Assembly: GCF_014174405.1 (NCBI RefSeq) | Contig: NZ_JACEGA010000001.1 | Location: forward strand, 4,107,501 to 4,147,987 | Length of the DNA stretch: 40,487 nucleotides | Source: Variimorphobacter saccharofermentans | GTDB taxonomy: Bacteria; Bacillota; Clostridia; Lachnospirales; Lachnospiraceae | Direction: 5' to 3' | Part shown: positions 17,745 through 25,594 of the stretch, piece after piece | Layout: each line of letters starts with the position of its first letter | Numbering within the stretch: the stretch's first letter is position 1 | The notes under the pieces: generated by a model | The model's input: the letters and a program-made list of their open reading frames with translations, nothing else | Told to the model about the DNA's origin: nothing | Database searches by the model: none | Made by a program: the position numbers and the translations under genes

Positions 17745-19625
17745 ATGTCATATGTATATGAGAGCTATGACGTTGTAGTAGTAGGGGCTGGACATGCTGG
17801 CTGCGAAGCAGCATTAGCATGTGCTAGATTGCAATTAAATACATTATTATTTACTATCAATATGGAAAGTATTGCGATGATGCCATGCAATCCTAATATT
17901 GGAGGAACATCAAAAGGACATTTAGTTAGAGAGATTGATGCCTTAGGTGGAGAAATGGGTAAGAATATTGATAGAACCTATATCCAATCGAAAATGCTGA
18001 ATGTTTCAAAAGGTCCTGCTGTTCATTCGCTTCGCGCCCAGGCTGATAAACAGGAATATTCCAATTCTATGAGAAAGGTATTGGAGAATACTCCGAATTT
18101 GACATTAAAACAAGGTGAGGTAACTGAGGTTTTAGCAAAAGAGAATAAAATAACAGGTGTGAAAACATATTCCGGTGCCATATATCCATGTAAAGCAGTT
18201 ATTTTATGTACTGGTACTTATTTAAATGCACGATGTATCTATGGGGAAGTAGTAAATAACACGGGTCCAAATGGGTTAAAGTCGGCTACTCATTTAACAG
18301 ATTCTTTAAAAGCATTAGGTATCGAAATGTATCGTTTTAAGACAGGTACACCAGCAAGAATCGATCGTCGTTCAATTGACTTCTCAAAAATGGAAGAGCA
18401 GTTTGGAGATGAAACGGTAGTTCCATTCTCATTTACGACAGATCCGGAAGATTTAAAGAAAGAGCAGGTATCCTGTTGGTTGACCTATACGAATGGCAAA
18501 ACTCATGAGATTATTAAAGCGAATATAGATAGATCTCCACTTTATAGTGGAGAAATAAAAGGTACTGGTCCAAGGTATTGTCCATCCATTGAAGACAAGG
18601 TGATGAAATTTGCAGATAAGGACAGGCATCAGGTGTTTATTGAGCCGGAAGGAAATTATACAAATGAAATGTATATTGCAGGCATGTCAAGCTCCTTACC
18701 AGAAGATGTACAATATCAAATGTATCGTTCCGTACCTGGACTGGAAAATGCGAACATTGTCAGAAATGCATATGCCATTGAGTATGATTGTATCAATCCA
18801 CTACAACTAAAACTTTCGTTGGAGTTTAAGAATATAGAAGGACTGTTCAGCGGAGGACAATTTAATGGTAGCTCCGGTTATGAAGAGGCTGCTGCACAGG
18901 GCTTAATAGCTGGTATTAATGCTGCAAGAAAATTACAGGGAAAAGAACCATTAATATTAGATCGATCTGAGGCATATATTGGTGTACTAATAGATGATCT
19001 GGTAACAAAAGAAACGCATGAACCATATCGAATGATGACTTCAAGAGCTGAGTATCGTCTTTTATTAAGACAGGATAACGCAGATATAAGACTTACAAAG
19101 AAGGGATATGAGGTAGGCTTAATCAGTGAAGAGCGATATCAAAAGCTTGTCAAGAAAATAGAGGATATTAATAATGAAATATTACGATTAGAAAGAACCA
19201 ACATAGGAGCAAATAAAGAAGTACAGGAATTACTTCAAAAGCTTGGAAGTTCAGAATTAAGTACAGCGGTTACTCTGGCAGAGCTTATTCGTCGTCCGGA
19301 ATTGAATTATGAGCTACTTGAACCAATTGATAAAAACAGAGTTAAGTTACCAGGAGATGTTATAGAACAGGTTAATATTAATATAAAATATGACGGGTAT
19401 ATTAAGCGTCAGTTGAGTCAGGTAGAGAAATTCCGAAAGTTAGAAAACAGACGTATTCCTGATAATTTGGATTATATGAAGGTGCCAAGCCTTAGAATTG
19501 AAGCTAGGCAAAAGCTGATTAAGTACAGACCTATTTCAATTGGACAAGCTTCCAGAATATCCGGTGTGTCTCCTGCAGATATATCTGTTTTATTGGTTTA
19601 TTTATCCCAATATAAAAATTCATAA
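17745..19625 (+). CDS. mnmG: tRNA uridine-5-carboxymethylaminomethyl modification enzyme MnmG
   Basis: MnmG (GidA) is the FAD-dependent partner of MnmE in wobble-uridine modification. The protein has about 626 residues, as expected. The N-terminal FAD-binding dinucleotide fold shows [15 protein letters not shown], followed by [20 protein letters not shown] and the [10 protein letters not shown] segment. The C-terminal helical domain mediates MnmE binding. The start is uncertain: ATG at 17745 is chosen by codon, but a TTG at 17739 has a better spacing to AAAGGGA, and the difference is only two residues. It lies between mnmE and rsmG, 19 bp before the latter, and is likely cotranscribed with it. 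Confidence 0.97.
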   Translation: MSYVYESYDVVVVGAGHAGCEAALACARLQLNTLLFTINMESIAMMPCNPNIGGTSKGHLVREIDALGGEMGKNIDRTYIQSKMLNVSKGPAVHSLRAQADKQEYSNSMRKVLENTPNLTLKQGEVTEVLAKENKITGVKTYSGAIYPCKAVILCTGTYLNARCIYGEVVNNTGPNGLKSATHLTDSLKALGIEMYRFKTGTPARIDRRSIDFSKMEEQFGDETVVPFSFTTDPEDLKKEQVSCWLTYTNGKTHEIIKANIDRSPLYSGEIKGTGPRYCPSIEDKVMKFADKDRHQVFIEPEGNYTNEMYIAGMSSSLPEDVQYQMYRSVPGLENANIVRNAYAIEYDCINPLQLKLSLEFKNIEGLFSGGQFNGSSGYEEAAAQGLIAGINAARKLQGKEPLILDRSEAYIGVLIDDLVTKETHEPYRMMTSRAEYRLLLRQDNADIRLTKKGYEVGLISEERYQKLVKKIEDINNEILRLERTNIGANKEVQELLQKLGSSELSTAVTLAELIRRPELNYELLEPIDKNRVKLPGDVIEQVNINIKYDGYIKRQLSQVEKFRKLENRRIPDNLDYMKVPSLRIEARQKLIKYRPISIGQASRISGVSPADISVLLVYLSQYKNS

Positions 19626-19644
19626 ATAAAGAAATGAGGATAAT

Positions 19645-20373
19645 ATGAATTGCAATCATTATTCCGAAATGAACATATTTGAGGAAGGATTAAATAACTT
19701 AGGTATTACATTAACCGACCGGCAGAAGCAACAGTTTATTGATTACTATGAGTTACTCATAGAATGGAATAACGTAATGAATCTGACAGCAATTACTGAT
19801 TTGAAAGAGGTAATAGTAAAGCATTTTATTGATAGTCTGTCACTGGTTAAGGTATATGAACCTTTATCTCAGAAAGTATTAGATATGGGTACAGGTGCCG
19901 GATTTCCTGGAATTCCTCTTAAAATAGCATTTCCTGAGTTGGATATGATATTAGTAGATTCTCTAAAGAAAAGAATTACTTTTTTAAATGAAGTTATTAA
20001 CAAGCTAAGTTTGAAGAATATCATAACAATTCATGGCAGGGCAGAGGATTTGGGACATGATATACTATATCGTGAAAAATTCGATTTATGTGTATCCAGA
20101 GCAGTAGCAAAGCTATCTTCCTTATCAGAGTATTGTTTACCTTTTGTTAAGAGGAATGGTTACTTTATTTCTTATAAATCGGATAAAATTGAGGAAGAGT
20201 TATTGCAATCCAAGAGGGCTTTCGAAATATTAGGTGCTGAAGTAGAGAGTGTAGCTGAATTTGAGTTACCTGGGTCTGACATGAGAAGAACGATGATATT
20301 AATACACAAAAATAAAGTTACTCCTCATAAGTATCCGAGAAGTGCAGGTAAACCGACGAAGGAACCATTATAG
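19645..20373 (+). CDS. rsmG: 16S rRNA (guanine527-N7)-methyltransferase
   Basis: RsmG (GidB) methylates G527 of 16S rRNA using S-adenosylmethionine. In other bacteria its loss gives low-level streptomycin resistance. The 242-residue protein has the Rossmann-like methyltransferase core with the SAM-binding loop VLDMGTGAGFPGIPL (about 81-95) and the preceding conserved WNNVMNLTAI and KHFIDSLS segments. The family pattern SRAVAKL is also clear. A GAGGA lies before the ATG, and the gene starts 19 bp after mnmG, continuing the canonical mnmG-rsmG pair. The C-terminal tail HKNKVTPHKYPRSAGKP is a typical family ending. Confidence 0.97.
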   Translation: MNCNHYSEMNIFEEGLNNLGITLTDRQKQQFIDYYELLIEWNNVMNLTAITDLKEVIVKHFIDSLSLVKVYEPLSQKVLDMGTGAGFPGIPLKIAFPELDMILVDSLKKRITFLNEVINKLSLKNIITIHGRAEDLGHDILYREKFDLCVSRAVAKLSSLSEYCLPFVKRNGYFISYKSDKIEEELLQSKRAFEILGAEVESVAEFELPGSDMRRTMILIHKNKVTPHKYPRSAGKPTKEPL

Positions 20374-20394
20374 AGAAGAAACGGAGTAGAGAAA

Positions 20395-20871
20395 ATGATT
20401 CAAGGAAAGCTGTTATCATACGGTGATGATTTGACGGATTCTAATCGAATTCGAAAACAAGTATTAGTAGATGAATTAGGTATGATTTCAATAGATCAAG
20501 TCTATGAGAATAATAATGAATCAATCCATGTTATAGTATACGAAGAGGGTAATAGTAGCATTGCAGTAGCAGCAGGAAGAATACGATATGATGGAGAGAA
20601 ATGTATTATTGATCAAATTGCAGTTATTAAGGACTATAGAGGTAAAAAGTATGGTGATTTTACGGTACGAATGTTAATGAATAAAGCGTTTACATCCGGA
20701 ATATCAGAAGTAAGATTATATGCTCCAGAGAATGTAAGTGAATTTTTTAAAAAGATTGGTTTTGATTTTGTTAAAAACTACGATATTTTATCTAATTATG
20801 AATACGAAAATATGCATATATTGCAGAATAATGTAATTATTTCATGCCATTTTGCAAAAAAAATGAAATAA
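20395..20871 (+). CDS. GNAT family N-acetyltransferase
   Basis: This 158-residue protein is a Gcn5-related N-acetyltransferase that would move an acetyl group from acetyl-CoA to an amine of unknown substrate. The central motif A reads IDQIAVIKDYRGKKYGDFTV, with the acetyl-CoA pyrophosphate loop RGKKYG; the usual third glycine or alanine of Q/RxxGxG/A fits only in part. Flanking parts match the small ElaA/YjcF-like group, including AGRIRYDGEKCII before motif A and a PENVSEFFKKIGF segment after it. It starts 21 bp after rsmG behind GGAG and ends the mnmG-rsmG operon by position. No terminator is evident after it. Confidence 0.85.
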   Translation: MIQGKLLSYGDDLTDSNRIRKQVLVDELGMISIDQVYENNNESIHVIVYEEGNSSIAVAAGRIRYDGEKCIIDQIAVIKDYRGKKYGDFTVRMLMNKAFTSGISEVRLYAPENVSEFFKKIGFDFVKNYDILSNYEYENMHILQNNVIISCHFAKKMK

Positions 20872-20989
20872 TTTAGAATAATATGCATAAAATACTTTAA
20901 AAATAACAAATTTTGTATTATTATAGTAGTAGTAGTTTTAGAATAAAGCAGAATATTTGTTGCCTCAATATAAGAAAGGACGTAGTTAT

Positions 20990-22075
20990 ATGCGTGACAA
21001 CAATATGAATAGTGAGAAAGATCAAGTTAGCGAAATTCAAACATCTACTGAATTACTTAAAGAATTAGTAATTGAATATGGAGAGCAATTATTTGGTCTT
21101 GAGTATACTTTGAAAGAAAAGTGTAATAGTATAAAAATAAAAGAGCAAGAACTACAAGAGTTAGAACGTACGAATGACTATAATATTGATCTCTTCTCTC
21201 CTATTAATAATGTTACCAGTAATGTAAGCATAGTCCAAGAAGGCATTAAAAATATTCAAAATGAAATCTCTGAAATAAATAAGAAGATTGAGTTCCTTAC
21301 AAACAGGATTGAAGGACTAAGAGAAACTATAAAGCTAATAAATTCTTTCAATCAACAGCAGAATAATGAGTCTAAGTCGAGATTGGATTATAAGATAGAA
21401 GAGATTGGTCTCAATATATTAGAGGCTCAAGAATTTGAGAGACAAAGAATTGCGAGAGACCTTCATGATACTACTGTACAGAATTTGACCGGTATGGTTC
21501 ATAAAGCAGAATTATGTGTTAAATTAATTGACATTGATACCATAAGAGCAAAATTAGAATTACTAACGATGTCAAGTACCTTAAAATCTACTATCAGTGA
21601 TATGAGAGGAATAATATATAATTTAAAACCAATGTCACTTGACGATCTTGGCTTAACTATTACAGTGGAAAGATATGCTCAATCATTAATGGAACAGAGT
21701 AATATTAAGATAAACATACATTCCAATGAAGAAAAATACGATATTCATCCGGTGATAAAACTTACTTTATTTAGAGTAATTCAAGAAGCCTGCTCTAATG
21801 TAAAAAAGCATGCAAAAGCATCTCATATAAATATAGATATAGAATATCAAGAAAATCATATCTTAATTAAAATTGTAGATGATGGCATTGGATTTAACAT
21901 GAATAAATTAGCATCAAATAGTATTATACAATGTTCCAAATTTGGTTTAACTTTTATGAAAGAAAGAATAGCACTTTTATCAGGGAATATTGAAATTCTA
22001 TCTGAAGAAGAAAAAGGAACAAATATTACTATTAATGTACCATTAAAAGCACTTGGAGGGGAAAAGGATGAGTAA
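20990..22075 (+). CDS. Cytoplasmic sensor histidine kinase (DegS/LiaS-like, HisKA_3)
   Basis: This 361-residue protein is the sensor kinase for the response regulator encoded next. It lacks any membrane segment. Residues 10-130 are largely helical with coiled-coil spacing, as in cytoplasmic DegS. The HisKA_3 phosphoacceptor motif is ERQRIARDLHD with His159, then TTVQNLTGMV. The GHKL ATPase domain has VIQEACSNVKKHAKA and DDGIGFN, and FGLTFMKERI near the end. The start is ATG 20990 behind AAAGGA; an upstream TTG at 20957 is unlikely. The stop overlaps the regulator start by 8 bp (ATGAGTAA), so they are coupled. The signal is unknown. Such a pair between rsmG and parA is not a standard part of the origin region. 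Confidence 0.9.
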   Translation: MRDNNMNSEKDQVSEIQTSTELLKELVIEYGEQLFGLEYTLKEKCNSIKIKEQELQELERTNDYNIDLFSPINNVTSNVSIVQEGIKNIQNEISEINKKIEFLTNRIEGLRETIKLINSFNQQQNNESKSRLDYKIEEIGLNILEAQEFERQRIARDLHDTTVQNLTGMVHKAELCVKLIDIDTIRAKLELLTMSSTLKSTISDMRGIIYNLKPMSLDDLGLTITVERYAQSLMEQSNIKINIHSNEEKYDIHPVIKLTLFRVIQEACSNVKKHAKASHINIDIEYQENHILIKIVDDGIGFNMNKLASNSIIQCSKFGLTFMKERIALLSGNIEILSEEEKGTNITINVPLKALGGEKDE

Positions 22076-22718
22076 ACCTATTAATGTAATGATTGCAGAT
22101 GATCATTCAATGGTCAGAGAAGGTATTAAACAGTTATTGGAATTAGACGGTGATATTTTAGTTTGTGAAGAAGCAAGTAGTGGTAGACAATGTATTGAAC
22201 TACTTGATGAAAATAAAATTGATGTTCTACTACTTGATATTAATATGCCAGAATTGAATGGATTGCAGGTTCTACAGAACATAAGAGAATCCAAGAGAAA
22301 AATAAAGGTTCTAATACTAACAATTCATAATGAAGTAGAGTATTTAATAAGAGCTGTTGAAATTGGTGTAGATGGATATGTATTAAAAGATTCGAGTTCC
22401 GCTGTATTGAAAAAAGCAATCGAGGCAGTCTACAGGGGTGAAACTTTTATTCAACCAGAATTAGCACCAATTATGAAAATGAAGCTGGACGAAAAAAATA
22501 ATAGTTCAGAATTAGACAATTCTCTGACAAAAAGGGAAGTAGAGGTTCTTAAGTTATTGGCGGAAGGATTGTTTAATAAAGAGATTGCCTATACATTAGC
22601 TATAAGTGAAAAAACAGTGAAAAACCATGTATCAAATATTTTTAAGAAAATAAGTGTTTCAGATAGAACACAGGCAGCGGTCTATGCAATAAAGAACAAC
22701 TTAGTAGAATTATATTAG
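22068..22718 (+). CDS. NarL/FixJ (LuxR-type) response regulator
   Basis: This 216-residue transcription factor pairs with the kinase just upstream. The receiver domain has the acidic pocket Asp11/Asp12, the phosphoacceptor Asp57 in LLLDINMPELNG, Thr85 and Lys107. The C-terminal LuxR helix-turn-helix reads LTKREVEVLKLLAEGLFNKE and continues with ISEKTVKNHVSNIFKKI. The start is ATG 22068, preceded by GGAGGGG, and overlaps the kinase stop. It is close in layout to DegU, LiaR and similar regulators. Its target genes cannot be read from this window. The first likely terminator is the large palindrome about 125 bp downstream that also carries parS. Confidence 0.92.
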   Translation: MSKPINVMIADDHSMVREGIKQLLELDGDILVCEEASSGRQCIELLDENKIDVLLLDINMPELNGLQVLQNIRESKRKIKVLILTIHNEVEYLIRAVEIGVDGYVLKDSSSAVLKKAIEAVYRGETFIQPELAPIMKMKLDEKNNSSELDNSLTKREVEVLKLLAEGLFNKEIAYTLAISEKTVKNHVSNIFKKISVSDRTQAAVYAIKNNLVELY

Positions 22719-22841
22719 GAATTTCTATGAATATTGATAAGTACTCAGAAGAAACATCTCCTTTATTTTAATAATTATGTCAGAATACTTATTCTATTAA
22801 AAGAGTCGTTCGTACATTAATGAAATAAACTTAATACATTA

Positions 22842-22883
22842 ATAAAAAATGAAATGTTTCACGTGAAACATTTCATTTTTTAT
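22842..22883. other. parS site inside a 42-bp perfect palindrome
   Basis: The core 22855-22870 is TGTTTCACGTGAAACA, an exact match to the conserved ParB-binding parS site. The dyad continues perfectly for 13 bp on each side (22842-22883), giving 21-bp arms. The right side ends in a T-run, so an RNA copy would resemble a terminator for the upstream regulator gene. The remainder of 22719-23127 is AT-rich and non-coding, with the palindrome ATTTCATGAAAT at 23009-23020 and a parA promoter candidate. Confidence 0.95.
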
Positions 22884-23025
22884 AGTTATTACTTAAATAA
22901 ATAGAAATAGCAAATCATCAACTGCCATTTAAGTATATGAATGTCTATATCATCAATAAGTAAGATTAATTTATACTAAATAAGAATATAGAGTAGAAAA
23001 TAAATATAATTTCATGAAATACAAC

Positions 23026-23054
23026 TAGATATAACAAATAAATAATGATATAAT
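23026..23054 (+). promoter_or_regulatory. parA: Candidate parA promoter
   Basis: TAGATA (23026-23031) and a perfect TATAAT (23049-23054) have a 17-bp spacer. Predicted start near 23061, about 67 bp before the parA ATG. The -35 box is weak (4 of 6). Confidence 0.45.
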
Positions 23055-23127
23055 TAGTTTTATGTAAGCTTAGAAAATGTATGATGAGCTGAGATGAAAT
23101 AATTACAAATATGGAAGGGGGAGAAAT

Positions 23128-23952
23128 ATGGCAAGAGTTATCGCAATTGCAAATCAAAAAGGCGGTGTAGGTAAAACAACTACGGCGATTAATTTGTCAG
23201 CATGTTTAGCTGAAAGAAATCGCAAGGTTTTAGCAATTGATATAGATCCGCAAGGAAATACTTCAAGTGGACTTGGTATTGACAAGAATAAGTTAAAGAA
23301 TTCAGTATATCAAATGATAATTGGAGAGTGTACCTTAGAAGAGTGTCTGGTTCATACTGCAATAAAAAACTTAGATGTTCTACCTTCCAATGTAAATTTA
23401 GCAGGAGCCGAAATTGAACTCATAGGTATAGAAGGTAGAGAGTACATATTAAAAAAGGAAGTAGATAAAATAAGAGATGATTATGATTTTATTCTTATTG
23501 ACTGTCCCCCATCCTTAAATACACTCACAGTAAATGCAATGACTACTGCGGATACAGTTTTAGTGCCTATTCAATGCGAGTTTTATGCTTTAGAAGGTTT
23601 AACTCAGTTAATACATACTATAAACCTTGTAAAGCAGAGATTGAATCCGAGGCTTGAAATGGAGGGAGTAGTATTTACTATGTTTGATGCCAGAACTAAC
23701 CTTTCACTTCAAGTAGTAGAAAATGTGAAATCAAATCTAAAGCAGAACATATATAAGACTATCATTCCAAGAAATGTTCGTTTAGCCGAGGCACCTAGCC
23801 ATGGATTACCAATTAATTTGTATGATCCTAAGTCAGCTGGTGCTGAGGGATATCGACAGTTAGCAATTGAAGTAATTGAAAAAGATGATGCAGAGATGTA
23901 TGAGAAAAATGATATAAGTGAAATTAAATATAGAAATAAGAAAAAACATTAA
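23128..23952 (+). CDS. parA: Chromosome partitioning ATPase ParA/Soj
   Basis: ParA (Soj) is a Walker-type ATPase that works with ParB at parS to segregate origins and, in Bacillus, modulates DnaA. The 274-residue protein has the deviant Walker A KGGVGKTTT at 11-19, the A' motif DIDPQGNTSSG and the DCPPS Walker B region (ILIDCPPSLNTLT). A short Lys/Asp-rich tail ends it. The ATG lies after GGAAGGGGGAG. parB follows after 66 bp, and parS sites occur both upstream (22855) and inside parB (24105), so the complete segregation module is here, about 10 kb from oriC. Confidence 0.97.
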   Translation: MARVIAIANQKGGVGKTTTAINLSACLAERNRKVLAIDIDPQGNTSSGLGIDKNKLKNSVYQMIIGECTLEECLVHTAIKNLDVLPSNVNLAGAEIELIGIEGREYILKKEVDKIRDDYDFILIDCPPSLNTLTVNAMTTADTVLVPIQCEFYALEGLTQLIHTINLVKQRLNPRLEMEGVVFTMFDARTNLSLQVVENVKSNLKQNIYKTIIPRNVRLAEAPSHGLPINLYDPKSAGAEGYRQLAIEVIEKDDAEMYEKNDISEIKYRNKKKH

Positions 23953-24018
23953 TAATCTACTTTCTGGTGTTATAAAGTAAGTTGAGAGAGAAAGAAATAC
24001 GTATAAGGAGAGAAATTT

Positions 24019-24897
24019 ATGGCGGTAAAAAAGGGATTAGGTAAAGGTCTTGATGTTATGATTCCAGAAGTAATTATAGAGAACACAGATAAGAGTGATG
24101 AAAATGTTTCACGTGAAACATTAATTCATATTAGTGATATAGAACCAAATAAGTCACAACCAAGAAAGAAATTTGACGAAGACGCTTTACAAGAACTTGC
24201 AGATTCAATAAAGCAATATGGGGTTATACAGCCCTTAATTCTACAAAAAAGGGAAAAGTATTATGAAATCATTGCAGGTGAAAGAAGATGGAGAGCTGCA
24301 AGATTAGCAGGATTAAAAGAAGTACCAGCAATTATTAAAGATTATTCTCCACAAGAGATTGTTGAAATAGCTTTAATCGAAAACATACAAAGAGAGGATC
24401 TAAATCCAATAGAAGAAGCTCAGACGTACCATAGACTGATAGAAGAGTTTCATTTAAAGCAGGATGAGGTAGCAGAAAGAGTTTCAAAGAGTAGGACTGC
24501 AATTACAAACTCTATGAGATTATTAAAGCTGGATGATCGTATTCAGCAGATGTTAATTGACGATATGATATCCAGTGGGCATGCAAGAGCATTATTATCC
24601 ATAGAAAATAAAGATGTGCAATATCATACAGCATGTAAAATCTTTGACGAGAAGCTGAGTGTAAGAGAGACAGAAAAATTGGTAAAACAGATTCTGAAAG
24701 AAAAGCCAATAAAGGAGGCTTCCGCTACTATAGAAGATGAGTTTATATACCGAGATATTGAAGAGAGAATTCGTAATATAATTGGTACAAAAGTATCCAT
24801 ACATAAAAAGAAGAAGAATAAAGGAACGATAGAAATAGAGTACTATTCTAATGAAGAGCTTGAACGAATAATCGATATGTTTGAAGCCATGAAATAA
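24019..24897 (+). CDS. parB: Chromosome partitioning protein ParB/Spo0J
   Basis: ParB binds parS, spreads as a CTP-dependent clamp and loads condensin at the origin region. The 292-residue protein starts MAVKKGLGKGLDVM, the ParA-interacting basic N-terminus. The CTP-binding domain shows IEPNKSQPRKKFDEDALQEL and GERRWRAARLAG, followed by the helix-turn-helix parS-binding domain (about 130-190, with KQDEVAERVSKSRTAITN). The C-terminal dimer domain follows. Codons 29 to 34 (NVSRET) contain a perfect parS site, as in B. subtilis spo0J. A strong GGAG lies before the ATG. Noc is a related paralog, but the N-terminus and paired parA support Spo0J/ParB. Confidence 0.96.
   Translation: MAVKKGLGKGLDVMIPEVIIENTDKSDENVSRETLIHISDIEPNKSQPRKKFDEDALQELADSIKQYGVIQPLILQKREKYYEIIAGERRWRAARLAGLKEVPAIIKDYSPQEIVEIALIENIQREDLNPIEEAQTYHRLIEEFHLKQDEVAERVSKSRTAITNSMRLLKLDDRIQQMLIDDMISSGHARALLSIENKDVQYHTACKIFDEKLSVRETEKLVKQILKEKPIKEASATIEDEFIYRDIEERIRNIIGTKVSIHKKKKNKGTIEIEYYSNEELERIIDMFEAMK
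24105..24120. other. parS site inside parB
   Basis: TGTTTCACGTGAAACA is an exact parS match lying in the parB coding sequence at codons encoding NVSRET. It is 1.25 kb from the upstream parS. The intragenic parS is the same arrangement as in B. subtilis spo0J, so it can serve as a ParB nucleation site. Confidence 0.95.
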
Positions 24898-24948
24898 AAC
24901 GAAAGAAATATTATTAAGTATACAGGAAATATGTTGGAGGAATTGAGA

Positions 24949-25461
24949 ATGAGCTTTACAGAATTGATAAATGATAACGTTGCCTATATTGTAATAGGAA
25001 TTGCTGGATTTACGATATTACTATTCTTCTTAGTAATTATTCTATATGTAAAAAATAGTAAATTAAAGAATAAGTATAAAAAGTTTATGACAGGTCAATC
25101 CGGTGAGAATTTAGAATCGGAGATATTATCCCGCTTTGCAGATATTGATCAATTAAAGAAAGATACATTAGATATAGAGAAAGAAATTGATAAAATCAAA
25201 GAAAATCTTACGATTACAATTCAAAAAGTAGGTGTTGTAAAGTATGATGCATTTAAAGAAATGGGTGGCAAATTAAGCTTTGTACTTGCATTGTTGGATA
25301 AGAGAAATAATGGAATATTATTAAATTCTGTTCATAGCAGTAGGGAAGGATGTTATACCTATATTAAAGAAATTATTAATGGAGAATCCTTCTTGGAGTT
25401 ATCCGAAGACGAAAAAAATGCCTTAGAAATGGCTTTAAATAGTAATAATTATATGGCATAA
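24949..25461 (+). CDS. DUF4446 family membrane-anchored protein
   Basis: This 170-residue protein has one N-terminal membrane helix (about 13-35, YIVIGIAGFTILLFFLVIIL), then a short basic stretch and a cytoplasmic domain with a helical coiled segment (about 60-90) followed by the conserved VGVVKYDAFKEMGGKLSFVL and VHSSREGCYTYIKEI motifs. These fit the DUF4446 family, common in Firmicutes and often found beside parB. No biochemical role is known to me. ATG 24949 is chosen because GGAGG sits 8 nt upstream; an ATG at 24931 would contain this site. It follows parB by 51 bp and may be cotranscribed. A strong terminator ends the unit. Confidence 0.85.
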   Translation: MSFTELINDNVAYIVIGIAGFTILLFFLVIILYVKNSKLKNKYKKFMTGQSGENLESEILSRFADIDQLKKDTLDIEKEIDKIKENLTITIQKVGVVKYDAFKEMGGKLSFVLALLDKRNNGILLNSVHSSREGCYTYIKEIINGESFLELSEDEKNALEMALNSNNYMA

Positions 25462-25479
25462 AATAATAAAATTATAAAA

Positions 25480-25540
25480 TAACACTGGGCTTTCATCACG
25501 TATCATTATAAATTGTGTTGAAAACCCAGTGTTATTTTTT
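25480..25540. terminator. Bidirectional terminator between DUF4446 gene and adhE
   Basis: AACACTGGG (25481-25489) pairs perfectly with CCCAGTGTT (25525-25533), and the inner TTTCATCAC and GTGTTGAAA extend the stem with one mismatch. A run of six T follows on the plus strand, and A/T-rich sequence lies beyond the other side, so it can stop both convergent transcripts. Confidence 0.88.
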
Positions 25541-25594
25541 ATACATAAACTTTACTTTAGAGGACGATACTCAAAATTTAAGAATTAATTATAC

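Noticed and set aside
22736..22797. Imperfect inverted repeat after the LuxR-type regulator
   Set aside because: About 12 of 14 bases in the arms match, but the loop is long and there is no T-run. Too weak for a terminator call.
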